From contig NZ_MTKN01000024.1 in the NCBI RefSeq assembly GCF_001975825.1, positions 1 through 64,000 of the forward strand: a stretch of DNA of 64,000 bases, read 5' to 3'. This document shows positions 9,979 through 18,023 of the stretch, piece after piece. The notes under the pieces are model-generated. The model was given only the letters and a program-made list of their open reading frames with translations, searched no databases and was not told the DNA's origin. Numbering within the stretch: the first letter of the stretch is position 1; every line of letters starts with the position of its first letter. A program made the position numbers and the translations under genes. This DNA is from [Flexibacter] sp. ATCC 35208 (GTDB lineage: Bacteria > Bacteroidota > Bacteroidia > Chitinophagales > Chitinophagaceae).

Positions 9979-10652
9979 TATATGATTTCTGAAATTTCCT
10001 GAATAGTGTATGTTGGGTGTAATACTTCGCAGGCATCCTTTTGGCCATATCCGTAGGCGGCCCAGCAGGAGGCGATGCCACAGTTGTTGGCGAAGAGAAT
10101 GTCGGCATGGGTATCGCCGGTCATTAGTACTTCTTCCTTGTTTTTAATATTGAATTTTTGTGTGATGATGGTTTCGTAAACCATTGGATCGGGTTTCAAT
10201 TTTAAAGCTAAATCCGGGAAGGCACCTTCGGCGATAATGAGGTCTGTCTGGTCGAAAAGATTCAGTGCTTTTAAGGAGCGTTCTACTGCGGCAATGCCTT
10301 TATTGCTGAGGACAATGATGGTTTTGTCCTGCGCTTTTAATTTTTCAAAAACAGCGGCGGCTCCTTCGAATAATGCGGTGAGTTTTTCGTCACATTCTTT
10401 ATATTGCTCACGGTATATTTTAGCGATTGCTTCAACATCGTCGAAGTTGAGTTTCGATGCTTCGGGATGCAGGTGTCTTATTGTATCGTGTAAGGCGCCA
10501 CCTTTGCTGACGGCGGCGAGCATGGTTATTTCGTCGATGGTGTTCAGTCCGTTTTTTTTAAAGGTCTGGCTCATGGCGGAGTGAATGGTGGGAAAAGTAT
10601 TGCAAATGGTGCCGTCGTAGTCGAAGAGGTAGTAATTGTAGTGGTTCATCAT
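9978..10652 (-). CDS. HAD-superfamily hydrolase, phosphoglycolate-phosphatase-like
   Basis: This 224-residue cytoplasmic phosphatase has HAD motif I at the N-terminus (YLFDYDGTICNTF, nucleophile Asp in DYDGT), motif II (IIVLSNKG, about 113-120), a conserved Lys before motif III (LKPDPMVYE), and motif IV (MTGDTHADILFANNCG). The helical cap between motifs I and II matches the Gph/PGMB-like subfamily. The substrate is probably a small phosphorylated sugar or phosphoglycolate, but cannot be set from sequence. It is a single gene with no operon partner. Confidence 0.9.
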   Translation of the reverse strand: MMNHYNYYLFDYDGTICNTFPTIHSAMSQTFKKNGLNTIDEITMLAAVSKGGALHDTIRHLHPEASKLNFDDVEAIAKIYREQYKECDEKLTALFEGAAAVFEKLKAQDKTIIVLSNKGIAAVERSLKALNLFDQTDLIIAEGAFPDLALKLKPDPMVYETIITQKFNIKNKEEVLMTGDTHADILFANNCGIASCWAAYGYGQKDACEVLHPTYTIQEISEII

Positions 10653-10730
10653 CCTTAATTTGCAATGTAAAAGTAATGGATAGAAAGGAGTTTAGGGAGT
10701 TTTATCTACCGCCGTTAGAAAATGATCATA

Positions 10731-11936
10731 TTATTGAATTGCTTTCTTAATCTCTGCCAGATCCTGCTCCATTTTCTTTATCCGCTCCTGATTTTCCAGG
10801 TTTTGCTTATGCTCCTCAATCAGGTACAAGGTCAGTTCTTCGACCTTTTTCACAAGGATCTTATTCATCTCTCCAAGGTCCAGTCCTTTCACCGTCACTT
10901 CTTTCTCCGTAGGCACTTCGGGCAGGTGCTTATGTTGTTGTACATAATTCTCAATTTCCATTAATGAGGGTAGCTGATAATGGCTATCAAAGACATAATC
11001 AGGCCAGCCGGATTGGGTCACCTGTATTTTTTTAGCTCCAATCGTACCTGCTACAGCAAGTTTGAATGTGCCTGTAGCCGTAGTACCTATTCCAAGATTC
11101 CCATCGGCATCCAAGCGCATTTTTTCTGTACCATCATTTACCAGGAAAGTGAGATAACCTCCGTACCTCGTTGATGCGGGCCCCATGTTGAAGATGAGCC
11201 CTGAATTTAAATTGCCGAAATATTTATGAATGAGACCAAACATTGGAGCACTTCCATTCGTATTATAAGCATGTACACCCAGATAGGTACCATCTTTGGT
11301 AGTGCTACCTATATATAAACGGCTTAGGATGGCTGTAGTAGAATCATTCACCATCGTGCCGACGTCCAATGATGCCTTGGGCGCGAGTGTACCGATACCG
11401 AATTTACCATCTGCTGTGGAAGTGACGCTATCCGGCAGGTTCACGGTGCCAGCGAATGTATTTCGATAAGGTATATCCCTGACGGCCGTTGCCTCGGGAA
11501 TCAATGCCGAATCGACTACAGACCAACCGGTAAACATGGATGCTGTCTCACTCATGCCCTGTGCAAAGGCTCGAACATGAAAGCGTACATAATAACCATT
11601 CTTGTAATCAAGGAAAATAGATACCTTGCCATTTTCATTACCAATCCTTATTGGAGGGGCTGAACCACCAGAAGACGATACAGTAGTACGGGTTAAGGTA
11701 TCACCCACAACATACGATGAAATTGTTAAATTCAAGGTATAGCCTGGGATTGTAAAATCATATCCTTCTATCCAGATAGTCGGCATGGCGGCGCGGTTCG
11801 TAAAAGGAATGTTTGTTTTTATTTTGTAACCGTTGGTAGCGTAAGCGTTGTTATTATATGATAATACATCATTGTAATACTGCGCTTTTCCAGACAGGAC
11901 AAAGAATAGGGATAAGAATGCTAATAAATATTTCAT
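10731..11936 (-). CDS. Secreted tail-fibre-like protein with C-terminal chaperone-like coiled coil
   Basis: This is a 401-residue exported protein (signal peptide about 1-18, cut before QYY). The middle (about 180-300) is beta-rich with GIGT repeats (FGIGTLAPKASLDV, LGIGTTATGTFKLAVAG), as in phage-tail-fibre-like bacterial surface proteins. The last 100 residues carry a motif set very common in Bacteroidota (WPDYVF, YQLPSLMEIE, HLPEVPTEKEV, GLDLGEMN) followed by a long coiled coil, resembling the intramolecular chaperone domain of phage tail spikes. It likely forms a trimeric surface fibre. It is not in a prophage: no phage genes flank it. Confidence 0.75.
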   Translation of the reverse strand: MKYLLAFLSLFFVLSGKAQYYNDVLSYNNNAYATNGYKIKTNIPFTNRAAMPTIWIEGYDFTIPGYTLNLTISSYVVGDTLTRTTVSSSGGSAPPIRIGNENGKVSIFLDYKNGYYVRFHVRAFAQGMSETASMFTGWSVVDSALIPEATAVRDIPYRNTFAGTVNLPDSVTSTADGKFGIGTLAPKASLDVGTMVNDSTTAILSRLYIGSTTKDGTYLGVHAYNTNGSAPMFGLIHKYFGNLNSGLIFNMGPASTRYGGYLTFLVNDGTEKMRLDADGNLGIGTTATGTFKLAVAGTIGAKKIQVTQSGWPDYVFDSHYQLPSLMEIENYVQQHKHLPEVPTEKEVTVKGLDLGEMNKILVKKVEELTLYLIEEHKQNLENQERIKKMEQDLAEIKKAIQ

Positions 11937-12243
11937 AAAAACAATGCTGTTTTCCTATGGGTTATAATATTGTATAGGGTGATTAAAATATGGGGGGCAA
12001 ATTAGGTATTTTTTTAAAGTACTCATGAAATTATTTTCTATGATTATGCATCATTGATTAGTTTTCTGATGAGTTACTGATATTTTTTGATGCTACCGTT
12101 TGAGGTAAAACATTATAATTTTAAGCAATTCAATGATTATTCAAGTAGCTTATGCTTATGTATATGATATCAAACCAGCGCGAACTCGGTTACCCTACAG
12201 ATTGCTCTTTTGATTAGTATATTTGTACAATAACCATTTATCA
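11937..12243. other. AT-rich divergent spacer
   Basis: These 307 bases separate two divergent genes and hold no convincing coding frame. The only element I can name is a TAnnTTTG box at its right end. Confidence 0.6.
12218..12225 (+). promoter_or_regulatory. Bacteroidota -7 promoter box (TATATTTG)
   Basis: TATATTTG matches the TAnnTTTG consensus and lies 18 bp before the ATG at 12244. It overlaps the in-frame TTG at 12223, which argues against that upstream start. No clear -33 TTTG is seen. Confidence 0.5.
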
Positions 12244-12681
12244 ATGAGCTTTATCATCAGACCTTTCAATATTGATACCGACATCCCTGACACCACCGTT
12301 CTCACTATTGAACTTGGCTACCCCACAACTGAAGCTCAAATTACCCAAAGAATGAAGGCTATTCAGGAGGCACCAGATTACCACACTTTTGTAGCTGTCG
12401 CGGATCATAAAGTCATTGGGTATATTGGTATAAACAAGCAACTTGCCTGGGAACTGGATGATACTTATTTTAAAATTCAGGCGCTGGTGGTGAAACAGGA
12501 ATATAGAAAAGAAGGCGTAGGTGCTGCCCTTATCCAACATACGGAAGCTTTTGCAATAGCACAGGGCGCTACCTATCTTTTGGTTAATAGCGGCAATCGG
12601 GCCGAAAGGACGGCTGCGCATAGATTCTATCAGAATCAAGGGTTCGAGCCGAAATCGACAGGATTCAAAAAGATGCTATAA
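12244..12681 (+). CDS. GNAT-family N-acetyltransferase
   Basis: This 145-residue acetyltransferase moves an acetyl group from acetyl-CoA to an amine, substrate unknown. The acetyl-CoA motif is visible as QEYRKEGVGAALIQHTE (about 93-109), followed by the C-terminal NRAERTAAHRFYQNQGFE typical of GNAT motif B. The ATG at 12244 (MSFIIRPFN) is preferred over a TTG 21 bp upstream that falls in the promoter box. Stand-alone gene. Confidence 0.93.
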   Translation: MSFIIRPFNIDTDIPDTTVLTIELGYPTTEAQITQRMKAIQEAPDYHTFVAVADHKVIGYIGINKQLAWELDDTYFKIQALVVKQEYRKEGVGAALIQHTEAFAIAQGATYLLVNSGNRAERTAAHRFYQNQGFEPKSTGFKKML

Positions 12682-12696
12682 ATTGAATATATAGAG

Positions 12697-12880
12697 ATCA
12701 TGGCTGGTTCCCTGGATAAGAGCAAATCCAACACTAATGTAGTCCGATCCTACTTCCAACAAAGCTGTTCCCTGAATAATAAGGATAGCCAAAACCACTG
12801 TAGTCCGATTTTACTTCCATCACAGCGGCCTCCCGAAATCCAGCGGGTTCGATAAATCACTATAAACCCTATCTATCTTC
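12697..12880. repeat. Degenerate tandem copies of the 3' end of the downstream membrane-protein gene
   Basis: Three imperfect units of about 57-66 bp: 12697-12753, 12754-12814 and 12815 to about 12880. The third unit contains the stop and last codons of the minus-strand gene ending at 12820; the other two lie beyond the stop. Shared landmarks are ttcca-caaagc, ttccctg and cactgtagtccgat. The two outer units are alike at roughly three quarters of positions by eye; the match to the gene end is weaker. Confidence 0.65.
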
Positions 12881-13341
12881 CTAATCCTTCCCACCCATAT
12901 TCCCACTAATACCATCCACATCACTATAAAAATCATTGTCACTATCCACCCTGCATTAAAAAACACCACCACACTCCCCATCATAAACCCTCTCGCCATC
13001 ACCGCCACTACCGCATACAACTTCATCTTCTCCAAATGCATTCTCAAGGCTTCGCGTAAATTCGGCCCAATCACCCCCTGCTTTGCAAATAAATATCCCA
13101 CCACATTCCCTGCTATCACTCCTAACATCGCCACCACCAATAATACATTGGCATATACCGGCTTGCGATCCCCATCAAAAAAATCATAATACACGATCAA
13201 AAACAACACAAAACCCACCAGCTCTATCACCATCTGTTTCCGTATCTGCTTCAATACCGGATGCTGGCGTTCACGCAATAACCCTGCATGTACTGTTGAA
13301 GTTATACTTTTCTCATTCCACGCAGCAAAAAGATCTTCCAT
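12820..13341 (-). CDS. Hypothetical four-helix membrane protein linked to an ECF sigma factor
   Basis: I do not recognise this 173-residue protein. It has a short charged N-terminus and four predicted membrane helices (about 38-53, 64-86, 107-128 and 131-150), then a soluble tail. It lies 210 bp downstream of the ECF sigma gene on the same strand, in the place where an anti-sigma factor is often found. The N-terminal part (MEDLFAAWNEKSITST) is short for a known anti-sigma fold, so the role as membrane anti-sigma partner is only an inference. The spacer to the sigma gene is filled with tandem repeats. Confidence 0.75.
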   Translation of the reverse strand: MEDLFAAWNEKSITSTVHAGLLRERQHPVLKQIRKQMVIELVGFVLFLIVYYDFFDGDRKPVYANVLLVVAMLGVIAGNVVGYLFAKQGVIGPNLREALRMHLEKMKLYAVVAVMARGFMMGSVVVFFNAGWIVTMIFIVMWMVLVGIWVGRIRKIDRVYSDLSNPLDFGRPL

Positions 13342-13356
13342 AACTCATGTTTTAAT

Positions 13357-13562
13357 TAGTTGATAAATCCTCGTCTCAATTCTCTTTTAAGATCAGGGCA
13401 ATTCCCTTCACTCATTTTTAAAATAGCTACTAAATCCTCGTTTCAATTCTCAATAATCATCAGGGGTAATCCCCTCCCCTTCACTCACTTTTTAATAGTT
13501 GCTAATTCCTCCTCTCAATTCTCTTTAATCAGCAGGAGCCATCCCTTCACTCACTTTTTAAA
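13357..13562. repeat. Three degenerate tandem repeats between sigma factor and membrane-protein genes
   Basis: Units of 67, 72 and 67 bp at 13357-13423, 13424-13495 and 13496-13562. Each begins with a tag(t/c)t-like start and shares ctcaattctc and cccttcactca(c/t)ttttta. The last unit runs into the final codons and stop (13551-13553) of the sigma gene. On the minus strand each copy carries GAATTGA(G/A)A(C/G)GAGGA, which could act as a ribosome-binding region. The unit next to the membrane-protein gene contains a 19-codon frame starting MSEGNCPDLKRELRRGF. Confidence 0.8.
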
Positions 13563-14012
13563 TAGTAACTGCACCTTCGCTTTAATCCTATTCAATTTCA
13601 CGCCCACACTATTCTCCGTCACTCCAATAATCTCCCCCATTCCCTTATAACTCAACCCCTCCAAATACAAAGTAATGATTGCCTTCTCATCATCCTTCAA
13701 TTTCCGCAACACCTCAAACAACTCCGCCCCCCGCTCATCCAATACTTCCGCCCTATCCGGCAATACATCCGAATACACAATCTTCGGCACCCGCTTTCGA
13801 TAGGTTGCGATCGCCGTACTAAGCGCTACCTTATACATCCATGTACTGAATGCCGCCGTACCACCATATGTCCCTATCGACTTCCACAACTGAAATACGA
13901 TCTCCTGGAACAAATCCTCCCTGTCCTCCTTCGAATTACGGTACAACCTGCATATCTTATGAATGATTCCCTGATGCTGCCCGATCAGTTGTAAAAATTG
14001 CGTTTCATCCAT
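13551..14012 (-). CDS. ECF RNA polymerase sigma factor
   Basis: This 153-residue sigma factor has region 2 (about 17-80; YRNSKEDREDLFQEIVFQLW) and region 4 (about 98-150; LEGLSYKGMGEIIGVTENSV). There is no FecR or SusC gene beside it, so it is not part of a transport locus; its only same-strand neighbour is the unknown membrane protein at 12820-13341, which could be its regulator. Its last codons are echoed in the tandem repeats that follow. Confidence 0.93.
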   Translation of the reverse strand: MDETQFLQLIGQHQGIIHKICRLYRNSKEDREDLFQEIVFQLWKSIGTYGGTAAFSTWMYKVALSTAIATYRKRVPKIVYSDVLPDRAEVLDERGAELFEVLRKLKDDEKAIITLYLEGLSYKGMGEIIGVTENSVGVKLNRIKAKVQLLFKK

Positions 14013-14027
14013 AACTTTTTATATTTG
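13997..14027 (+). promoter_or_regulatory. Promoter for the reductase gene: ATTG, 19 bp, TATATTTG
   Basis: ATTG (13997-14000) and TATATTTG (14020-14027) are 19 bp apart, matching the Bacteroidota -33/-7 spacing. It reads towards the gene at 14103 and begins inside the 5' end of the divergent sigma gene, giving a leader of about 70 bases. Confidence 0.55.
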
Positions 14028-14102
14028 CCATTTCTCTGTTAGTTGCAAAACCTTTCCAAAACTTACAAAGAATCAAAAAAAACTTACAAGTAACCTAATA
14101 AT

Positions 14103-14801
14103 ATGAAACAACGACCATATACCATCTGTTTGATGATGAGTACCCTGGACGGTAAGATCCTTGGCGACAAATGGGGCGACAGCCCTCAAATTAAAAAACT
14201 GGGCGGCAAATTTGAAGAAGTACACAACCTAATTGGCAGTTATTCATGGATCGTAGGCCGTACTACCATGGAAAAGGACTTTACCCAATTTGCAAAGCCC
14301 ATCTATAAACCCGGTACCCACTCCATTCCCCGCATGGACGTCAACGCTAATCCGGATGCCACCACCTATGCGATCGCCATCGATGCGCAGGCGAAATTAG
14401 GATGGGAAAAATCAGAGATGCATGGCGATCATGTTGTCACCGTACTTACCGAAAGCGTACCCGATGCTTACCTGGCACATCTGCAGGATATCGGGGTATC
14501 TTACATCTTTGGAGGCGCTACAGAGATCGATCTGAACATAGTGCTCGAAAAACTATATACCCTCTTCAGGATCGACATCCTCATGGTTGAAGGCGGTGGC
14601 CACCTCAATGGCAGCTTCCTGAATGAAGGACTCATTGATGAATACCATCACCTGCTACTGCCAATTGTAGATGGAAATCACGACAATCCGGCGATGTTTG
14701 AAATAGATCCAAAAGCAAAACGGTTTGATGCCGCACTGTTTAAACTGGAAGAAGTGAAACGGATAGAAGATGATGTGCTCTGGCTAAAATATAAGTCATA
14801 A
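14103..14801 (+). CDS. RibD C-terminal/dihydrofolate-reductase-like protein
   Basis: This 232-residue cytoplasmic protein has the RibD_C fold, which uses NADPH to reduce a ribosylamino-pyrimidine or related compound. Visible motifs are ICLMMSTLDGKI at the N-terminus, SWIVGRTTME (about 48-57) and the nucleotide-binding MVEGGGHLNGSFLNEGLIDE (about 161-180). No deaminase half is fused to it and no riboflavin gene is near, so it is more likely a general reductase than the riboflavin enzyme. A hairpin terminator follows directly. Confidence 0.9.
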   Translation: MKQRPYTICLMMSTLDGKILGDKWGDSPQIKKLGGKFEEVHNLIGSYSWIVGRTTMEKDFTQFAKPIYKPGTHSIPRMDVNANPDATTYAIAIDAQAKLGWEKSEMHGDHVVTVLTESVPDAYLAHLQDIGVSYIFGGATEIDLNIVLEKLYTLFRIDILMVEGGGHLNGSFLNEGLIDEYHHLLLPIVDGNHDNPAMFEIDPKAKRFDAALFKLEEVKRIEDDVLWLKYKS

Positions 14802-14807
14802 AACGCT

Positions 14808-14837
14808 AAAGCCTTATAATCCTTACTGTAAGGCTTT
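14808..14837 (+). terminator. Hairpin terminator after the RibD-like gene
   Basis: A 9 bp stem (14808-14816 with 14829-14837) followed by a short T run; 7 bp after the stop codon. Confidence 0.75.
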
Positions 14838-15146
14838 TAGATACCAATACTGTTCCAACATACAAAACCAATCACCTTTATCTTACCCTGATATTATTGT
14901 AACCTTGCAGCTGCTACCTGCAATACAGAAAATCTATACCCCAATAAAAAAAACAAAACCCGCCTCCCGAATAAATGAGGCAGCGACTATTTATTCATCT
15001 GCGAAAGAGAGTAGCTGGCAGCGCAAAATACCAGTAAGACAAATTACTTCAAAAGCTGACAATATACTCATAGCGGAGTTTAAAAATAAAACAATAAGGG
15101 TTAACTAAAACGCGTCTCCGGATAAGTTTTTCGTCAACCTTCTATA
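14838..15146. other. Spacer without a convincing gene
   Basis: About 310 bases between the reductase terminator and the terminator of the small secreted protein. A 67-codon frame (TTG start, 14905-15108) is lysine-rich, has no domain, and I do not accept it as a gene. Confidence 0.5.
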
Positions 15147-15183
15147 CAAAAAAACCGCTTTTCTTCAAACAGAAGAAGAGCGG
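15147..15183 (-). terminator. Terminator of the small secreted protein gene
   Basis: On the minus strand a 12 bp near-perfect stem (15172-15183 with 15155-15166, loop of 5) is followed by eight T residues (15147-15154). Confidence 0.88.
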
Positions 15184-15210
15184 CATTAATGATTACATCA
15201 ATCATTTAAA

Positions 15211-15516
15211 TCACGGGTGTGTATAAATCGTATACACCAGTGTGCCGGATGGTGGTAAGCCATAACCACCACCAGTCCAGCCATAAGCTACCACGGTTCC
15301 GTTAGTAGGATTCAGATCTGCATCGCTTACTACCAGTGCATTTGCCAGAGTGCTCCATGCTACGAACGTACCGTCTGGTGTGTACCATGCATAGTTCACG
15401 ATCTTAGCAGCTGACTTTGTAGCAGGTTGTTTTACTTCCTTAATGGGAGTAAAAGAGCAGAACAATAAAACCAGCGTGAACAGAGAAAGGGACAAGAGGG
15501 TTTTCATGTTTCTCAT
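15211..15516 (-). CDS. Small secreted protein, unknown function
   Basis: This 101-residue exported protein has a signal sequence (MKTLLSLSLFTLVLLFCSF after an alternative start at codon 4, 15507) and a mature part ending in a glycine-rich beta region (AYGWTGGGYGLPPSGTLVY). I do not recognise the family. Small proteins of this kind occur in multiple copies in Chitinophaga-like genomes. It is flanked by its own terminator and has no operon partner. Confidence 0.75.
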   Translation of the reverse strand: MRNMKTLLSLSLFTLVLLFCSFTPIKEVKQPATKSAAKIVNYAWYTPDGTFVAWSTLANALVVSDADLNPTNGTVVAYGWTGGGYGLPPSGTLVYTIYTHP

Positions 15517-15610
15517 GTGGGTTGTCTTTAATGATTAACAAATAGAGGGTTATTTCATTTTAAAGATACAAAAGATGTAAATTAAAAAACATTAAAATCA
15601 GCTTAAGTTT

Positions 15611-15642
15611 TTCGCGCTTCTGTAATAAAACAGAAGCGCGAA
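15611..15642 (-). terminator. Strong hairpin after the GxGYxYP gene
   Basis: A 13 bp perfect stem (15611-15623 with 15630-15642) around AATAAA, 5 bp past the stop codon of the minus-strand gene. The T tract is weak. Confidence 0.7.
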
Positions 15643-15647
15643 AACAA

Positions 15648-17729
15648 TTACTTACAACTAATCACCGACTGCTGTTGCGCAGGTACAGATGATCCCATTG
15701 CCTTTGACAACTTAAACAAATTACTGCTTGGAGAATCTACCGGCAAGCCATTGGCTTCACGGATCAACTGGAAGATATGATCCGGTCTTACTACCACATA
15801 ATCGGAATTCAGTGCTGTTGCCGCATTCTTAAAGCTGGTAGGCGTTACTCCCTGCCATGGCTGCGCCTGTATTATGATAAATCTTGGCGATGTACCATTC
15901 CAGCCAGCAGCTGCAGAAGCAATATTATCTTTGATGGTCTGCTCTGTTGTACAATAGTTACAATTCAGTGCCATTCCCGGTAGGGTATTGTTATAAATAG
16001 TTAAACCACCATTGGTATTCTGCGCAGTCATTCCCAGCAGTGAAGGCGCATACGTTGCATAGGTCTGACCTACATTCTGATTGATACCACCGGTGATGGT
16101 ATTCCATATTGTTACCACTCTAAATCCTGCACGTTGATTATAATCTTCTGTCTTCGCCACAAACTGGTTTAGCTTCGTCTGATCCCAGCTGTTAGGATAG
16201 GTATAGCCATAGCCGGAAGGACCACTTATCAGGTTATCATTATCTGTTGATGACTGCCAGTAATAGTTCAATGCACCCGGCATCGCATCCAGCATAGCTG
16301 GTGATAATGTCCATCCCATCGGCACCTGTCCGCGTCCCGGATCATTCCACAGTTTACGCATCAGGTGTTCTACATATTGCAGGTTATCGCCATCACTCAA
16401 TATAAATGCTACATAGATTTTATTCTGCAAAGCAGGTTTCTGTGGCATTGCTTTCAGGTTCACCGTTCTTGGCATACCGCTATGTACTGTGAGGTTGGAA
16501 GACCAGTCACTCGCAATAGTGGTGATACCATAAGTCGATGTCCTTTGCACACCCGATCCTTCGTTCTGCCACCAACCCATGAAGTTAGCACCTGCAGGCA
16601 TTGAAGCGAGGAAACTATTCAGCAATGTACTTTCATCTGCAACGTCAGGATCCAGCCAGATGGTCGCAGCACCAATAGCCGTGGCATATTCACGCAATGC
16701 GGCTTTGTGCGTAGAAGGATCTAAACCGATCAATAAACGCTTGTCTGCATTCGGCCAGTAAGTATTATACATCGCCTGGTACACCGCCATTTTGCTGCTA
16801 TACACACCACGCAGATCTGTTAAGATCGGCAGGTTGTAAGGCGCTGCCTGCAATTTGGACAGCAATGTTGGTGAACAGATCAACGCGTTCTGGTTCTTTG
16901 CCAGCATGGTGGCCAGGTTCACGGTATGGATCTGAGATGGATCATACACGATCAAACCACCGATTTCGTTACGGTACTTGGTGATCAGGCTATACTTATC
17001 CGATACTTCGTTATAGCCCAATCCGAGAGAATTCAACCAGGTATACTGACCTTCGGCAAATGCATCTCCTTCGTAAGAGAAGATACGTGGTTGTGTCTTG
17101 TTGACAATACCTTTCAGTGAAGCAAATAAATACATTTCTGCAGAAGAATTATTCTGCTGTACAGCTACATAATCCACTTTCGTATAAGCCGAACCCCGCC
17201 AATATACACGCAGTTCTATCGAATGGTTGTCTGCCGGCATGGTAAACGGCAAGGTGAAAGTGACATAATCACCCGCAATGGTAAACATAGTACGGGTAAT
17301 GGTTTGCGACGCCAGGGTAGCACCCGTTGTTGCGTCTCGCACATCAATATCCACGACAGGGTCATTGTTGGCGGTGTTGTTGTCCGTCTTCATACGGAAC
17401 TCCGCTACATTTGCACCTGCAGGAATGGTGTTGTCATAAGGACCATAGATCATATGGTCGTTGGCTGCGTCGATACCCACCTGGCAAAGCCAGCCATCGG
17501 TTTCTAAACGGCCTGTTTTATGACTTAGTGAAGAACCTTCTGCTTCCCATTTCGTGGAAGTTTCGCGAAGGATAATCAGGTCCTGCGTTTGTGCCGTAGC
17601 AGGAAATGATGGCAATAACTGACCCTGAGGCCAGGTGGTTTGGGCCATTGAGGGCATGGCGCAAAACGGCATCAGTAGCAACGACATGGCTACTGCGATC
17701 TTTACAGACGGGTTACCGGGTTTGATCAT
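15648..17729 (-). CDS. Secreted GxGYxYP-family protein with inserted beta-sandwich domain
   Basis: This is a 693-residue exported protein with a signal peptide (about 1-29, AMPSMAQ). The family motif GYGYTYP is at 506-512, and the conserved SDGDNLQY lies at 445-452; both belong to the GxGYxYP family, which is thought to be a carbohydrate-active group but has no proven reaction that I know. Residues about 58-192 form an extra region (WEAEGSSLSH..., then YVAVQQ) that resembles a carbohydrate-binding beta-sandwich, placed between the N-terminal family segment and the rest. It is a single gene with a strong hairpin after it. Confidence 0.88.
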   Translation of the reverse strand: MIKPGNPSVKIAVAMSLLLMPFCAMPSMAQTTWPQGQLLPSFPATAQTQDLIILRETSTKWEAEGSSLSHKTGRLETDGWLCQVGIDAANDHMIYGPYDNTIPAGANVAEFRMKTDNNTANNDPVVDIDVRDATTGATLASQTITRTMFTIAGDYVTFTLPFTMPADNHSIELRVYWRGSAYTKVDYVAVQQNNSSAEMYLFASLKGIVNKTQPRIFSYEGDAFAEGQYTWLNSLGLGYNEVSDKYSLITKYRNEIGGLIVYDPSQIHTVNLATMLAKNQNALICSPTLLSKLQAAPYNLPILTDLRGVYSSKMAVYQAMYNTYWPNADKRLLIGLDPSTHKAALREYATAIGAATIWLDPDVADESTLLNSFLASMPAGANFMGWWQNEGSGVQRTSTYGITTIASDWSSNLTVHSGMPRTVNLKAMPQKPALQNKIYVAFILSDGDNLQYVEHLMRKLWNDPGRGQVPMGWTLSPAMLDAMPGALNYYWQSSTDNDNLISGPSGYGYTYPNSWDQTKLNQFVAKTEDYNQRAGFRVVTIWNTITGGINQNVGQTYATYAPSLLGMTAQNTNGGLTIYNNTLPGMALNCNYCTTEQTIKDNIASAAAGWNGTSPRFIIIQAQPWQGVTPTSFKNAATALNSDYVVVRPDHIFQLIREANGLPVDSPSSNLFKLSKAMGSSVPAQQQSVISCK

Positions 17730-17940
17730 AGGTGAACTATTAAATATGAATGTAACGTGTCCCTTCCAGGTGAAGGGTCTTTAATGGACGCTAAGTACTC
17801 TCTGAGTCATTTTCAACGTGAACGGATTAAAAGTACGTATTAAAAGTGAATTGCAAAATATGATTGAGGATGGTTGGACGCTAAAAGGATTTAATAGACT
17901 GAAAATCAAAGGAATTGTAATTTCAAATCATAACAATGAA

Positions 17941-17987
17941 ATAACAGGAAAACGCTATTATCTTCGGCAAAAGCGTTTTCCTGTTAT
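17941..17987. terminator. 16 bp perfect inverted repeat downstream of the AraC gene
   Basis: Arms at 17941-17956 and 17972-17987 are fully complementary with a 15-base loop. It lies 36 bp past the AraC gene stop and so probably ends the NmrA-AraC transcript, though no clear T tract follows on the minus strand. The remaining 17730-17940 holds no gene and must contain the GxGYxYP promoter. Confidence 0.65.
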
Positions 17988-18023
17988 GCGGTAAATGGCC
18001 TGCGGCCAGCACCAATTTAATAT

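Noticed and set aside
10731..11936. Prophage tail-fibre gene
   Set aside because: It has a signal peptide and no phage structural genes around it; this protein type is common on Bacteroidota chromosomes.
13357..13562. Possible CRISPR array
   Set aside because: Units are 67-72 bp, adjacent with no unique spacers, degenerate, and there are no cas genes.
14905..15108. 67-codon open frame with TTG start
   Set aside because: Lysine-rich, no domain or signal, no promoter or ribosome site, and lies between two terminators.
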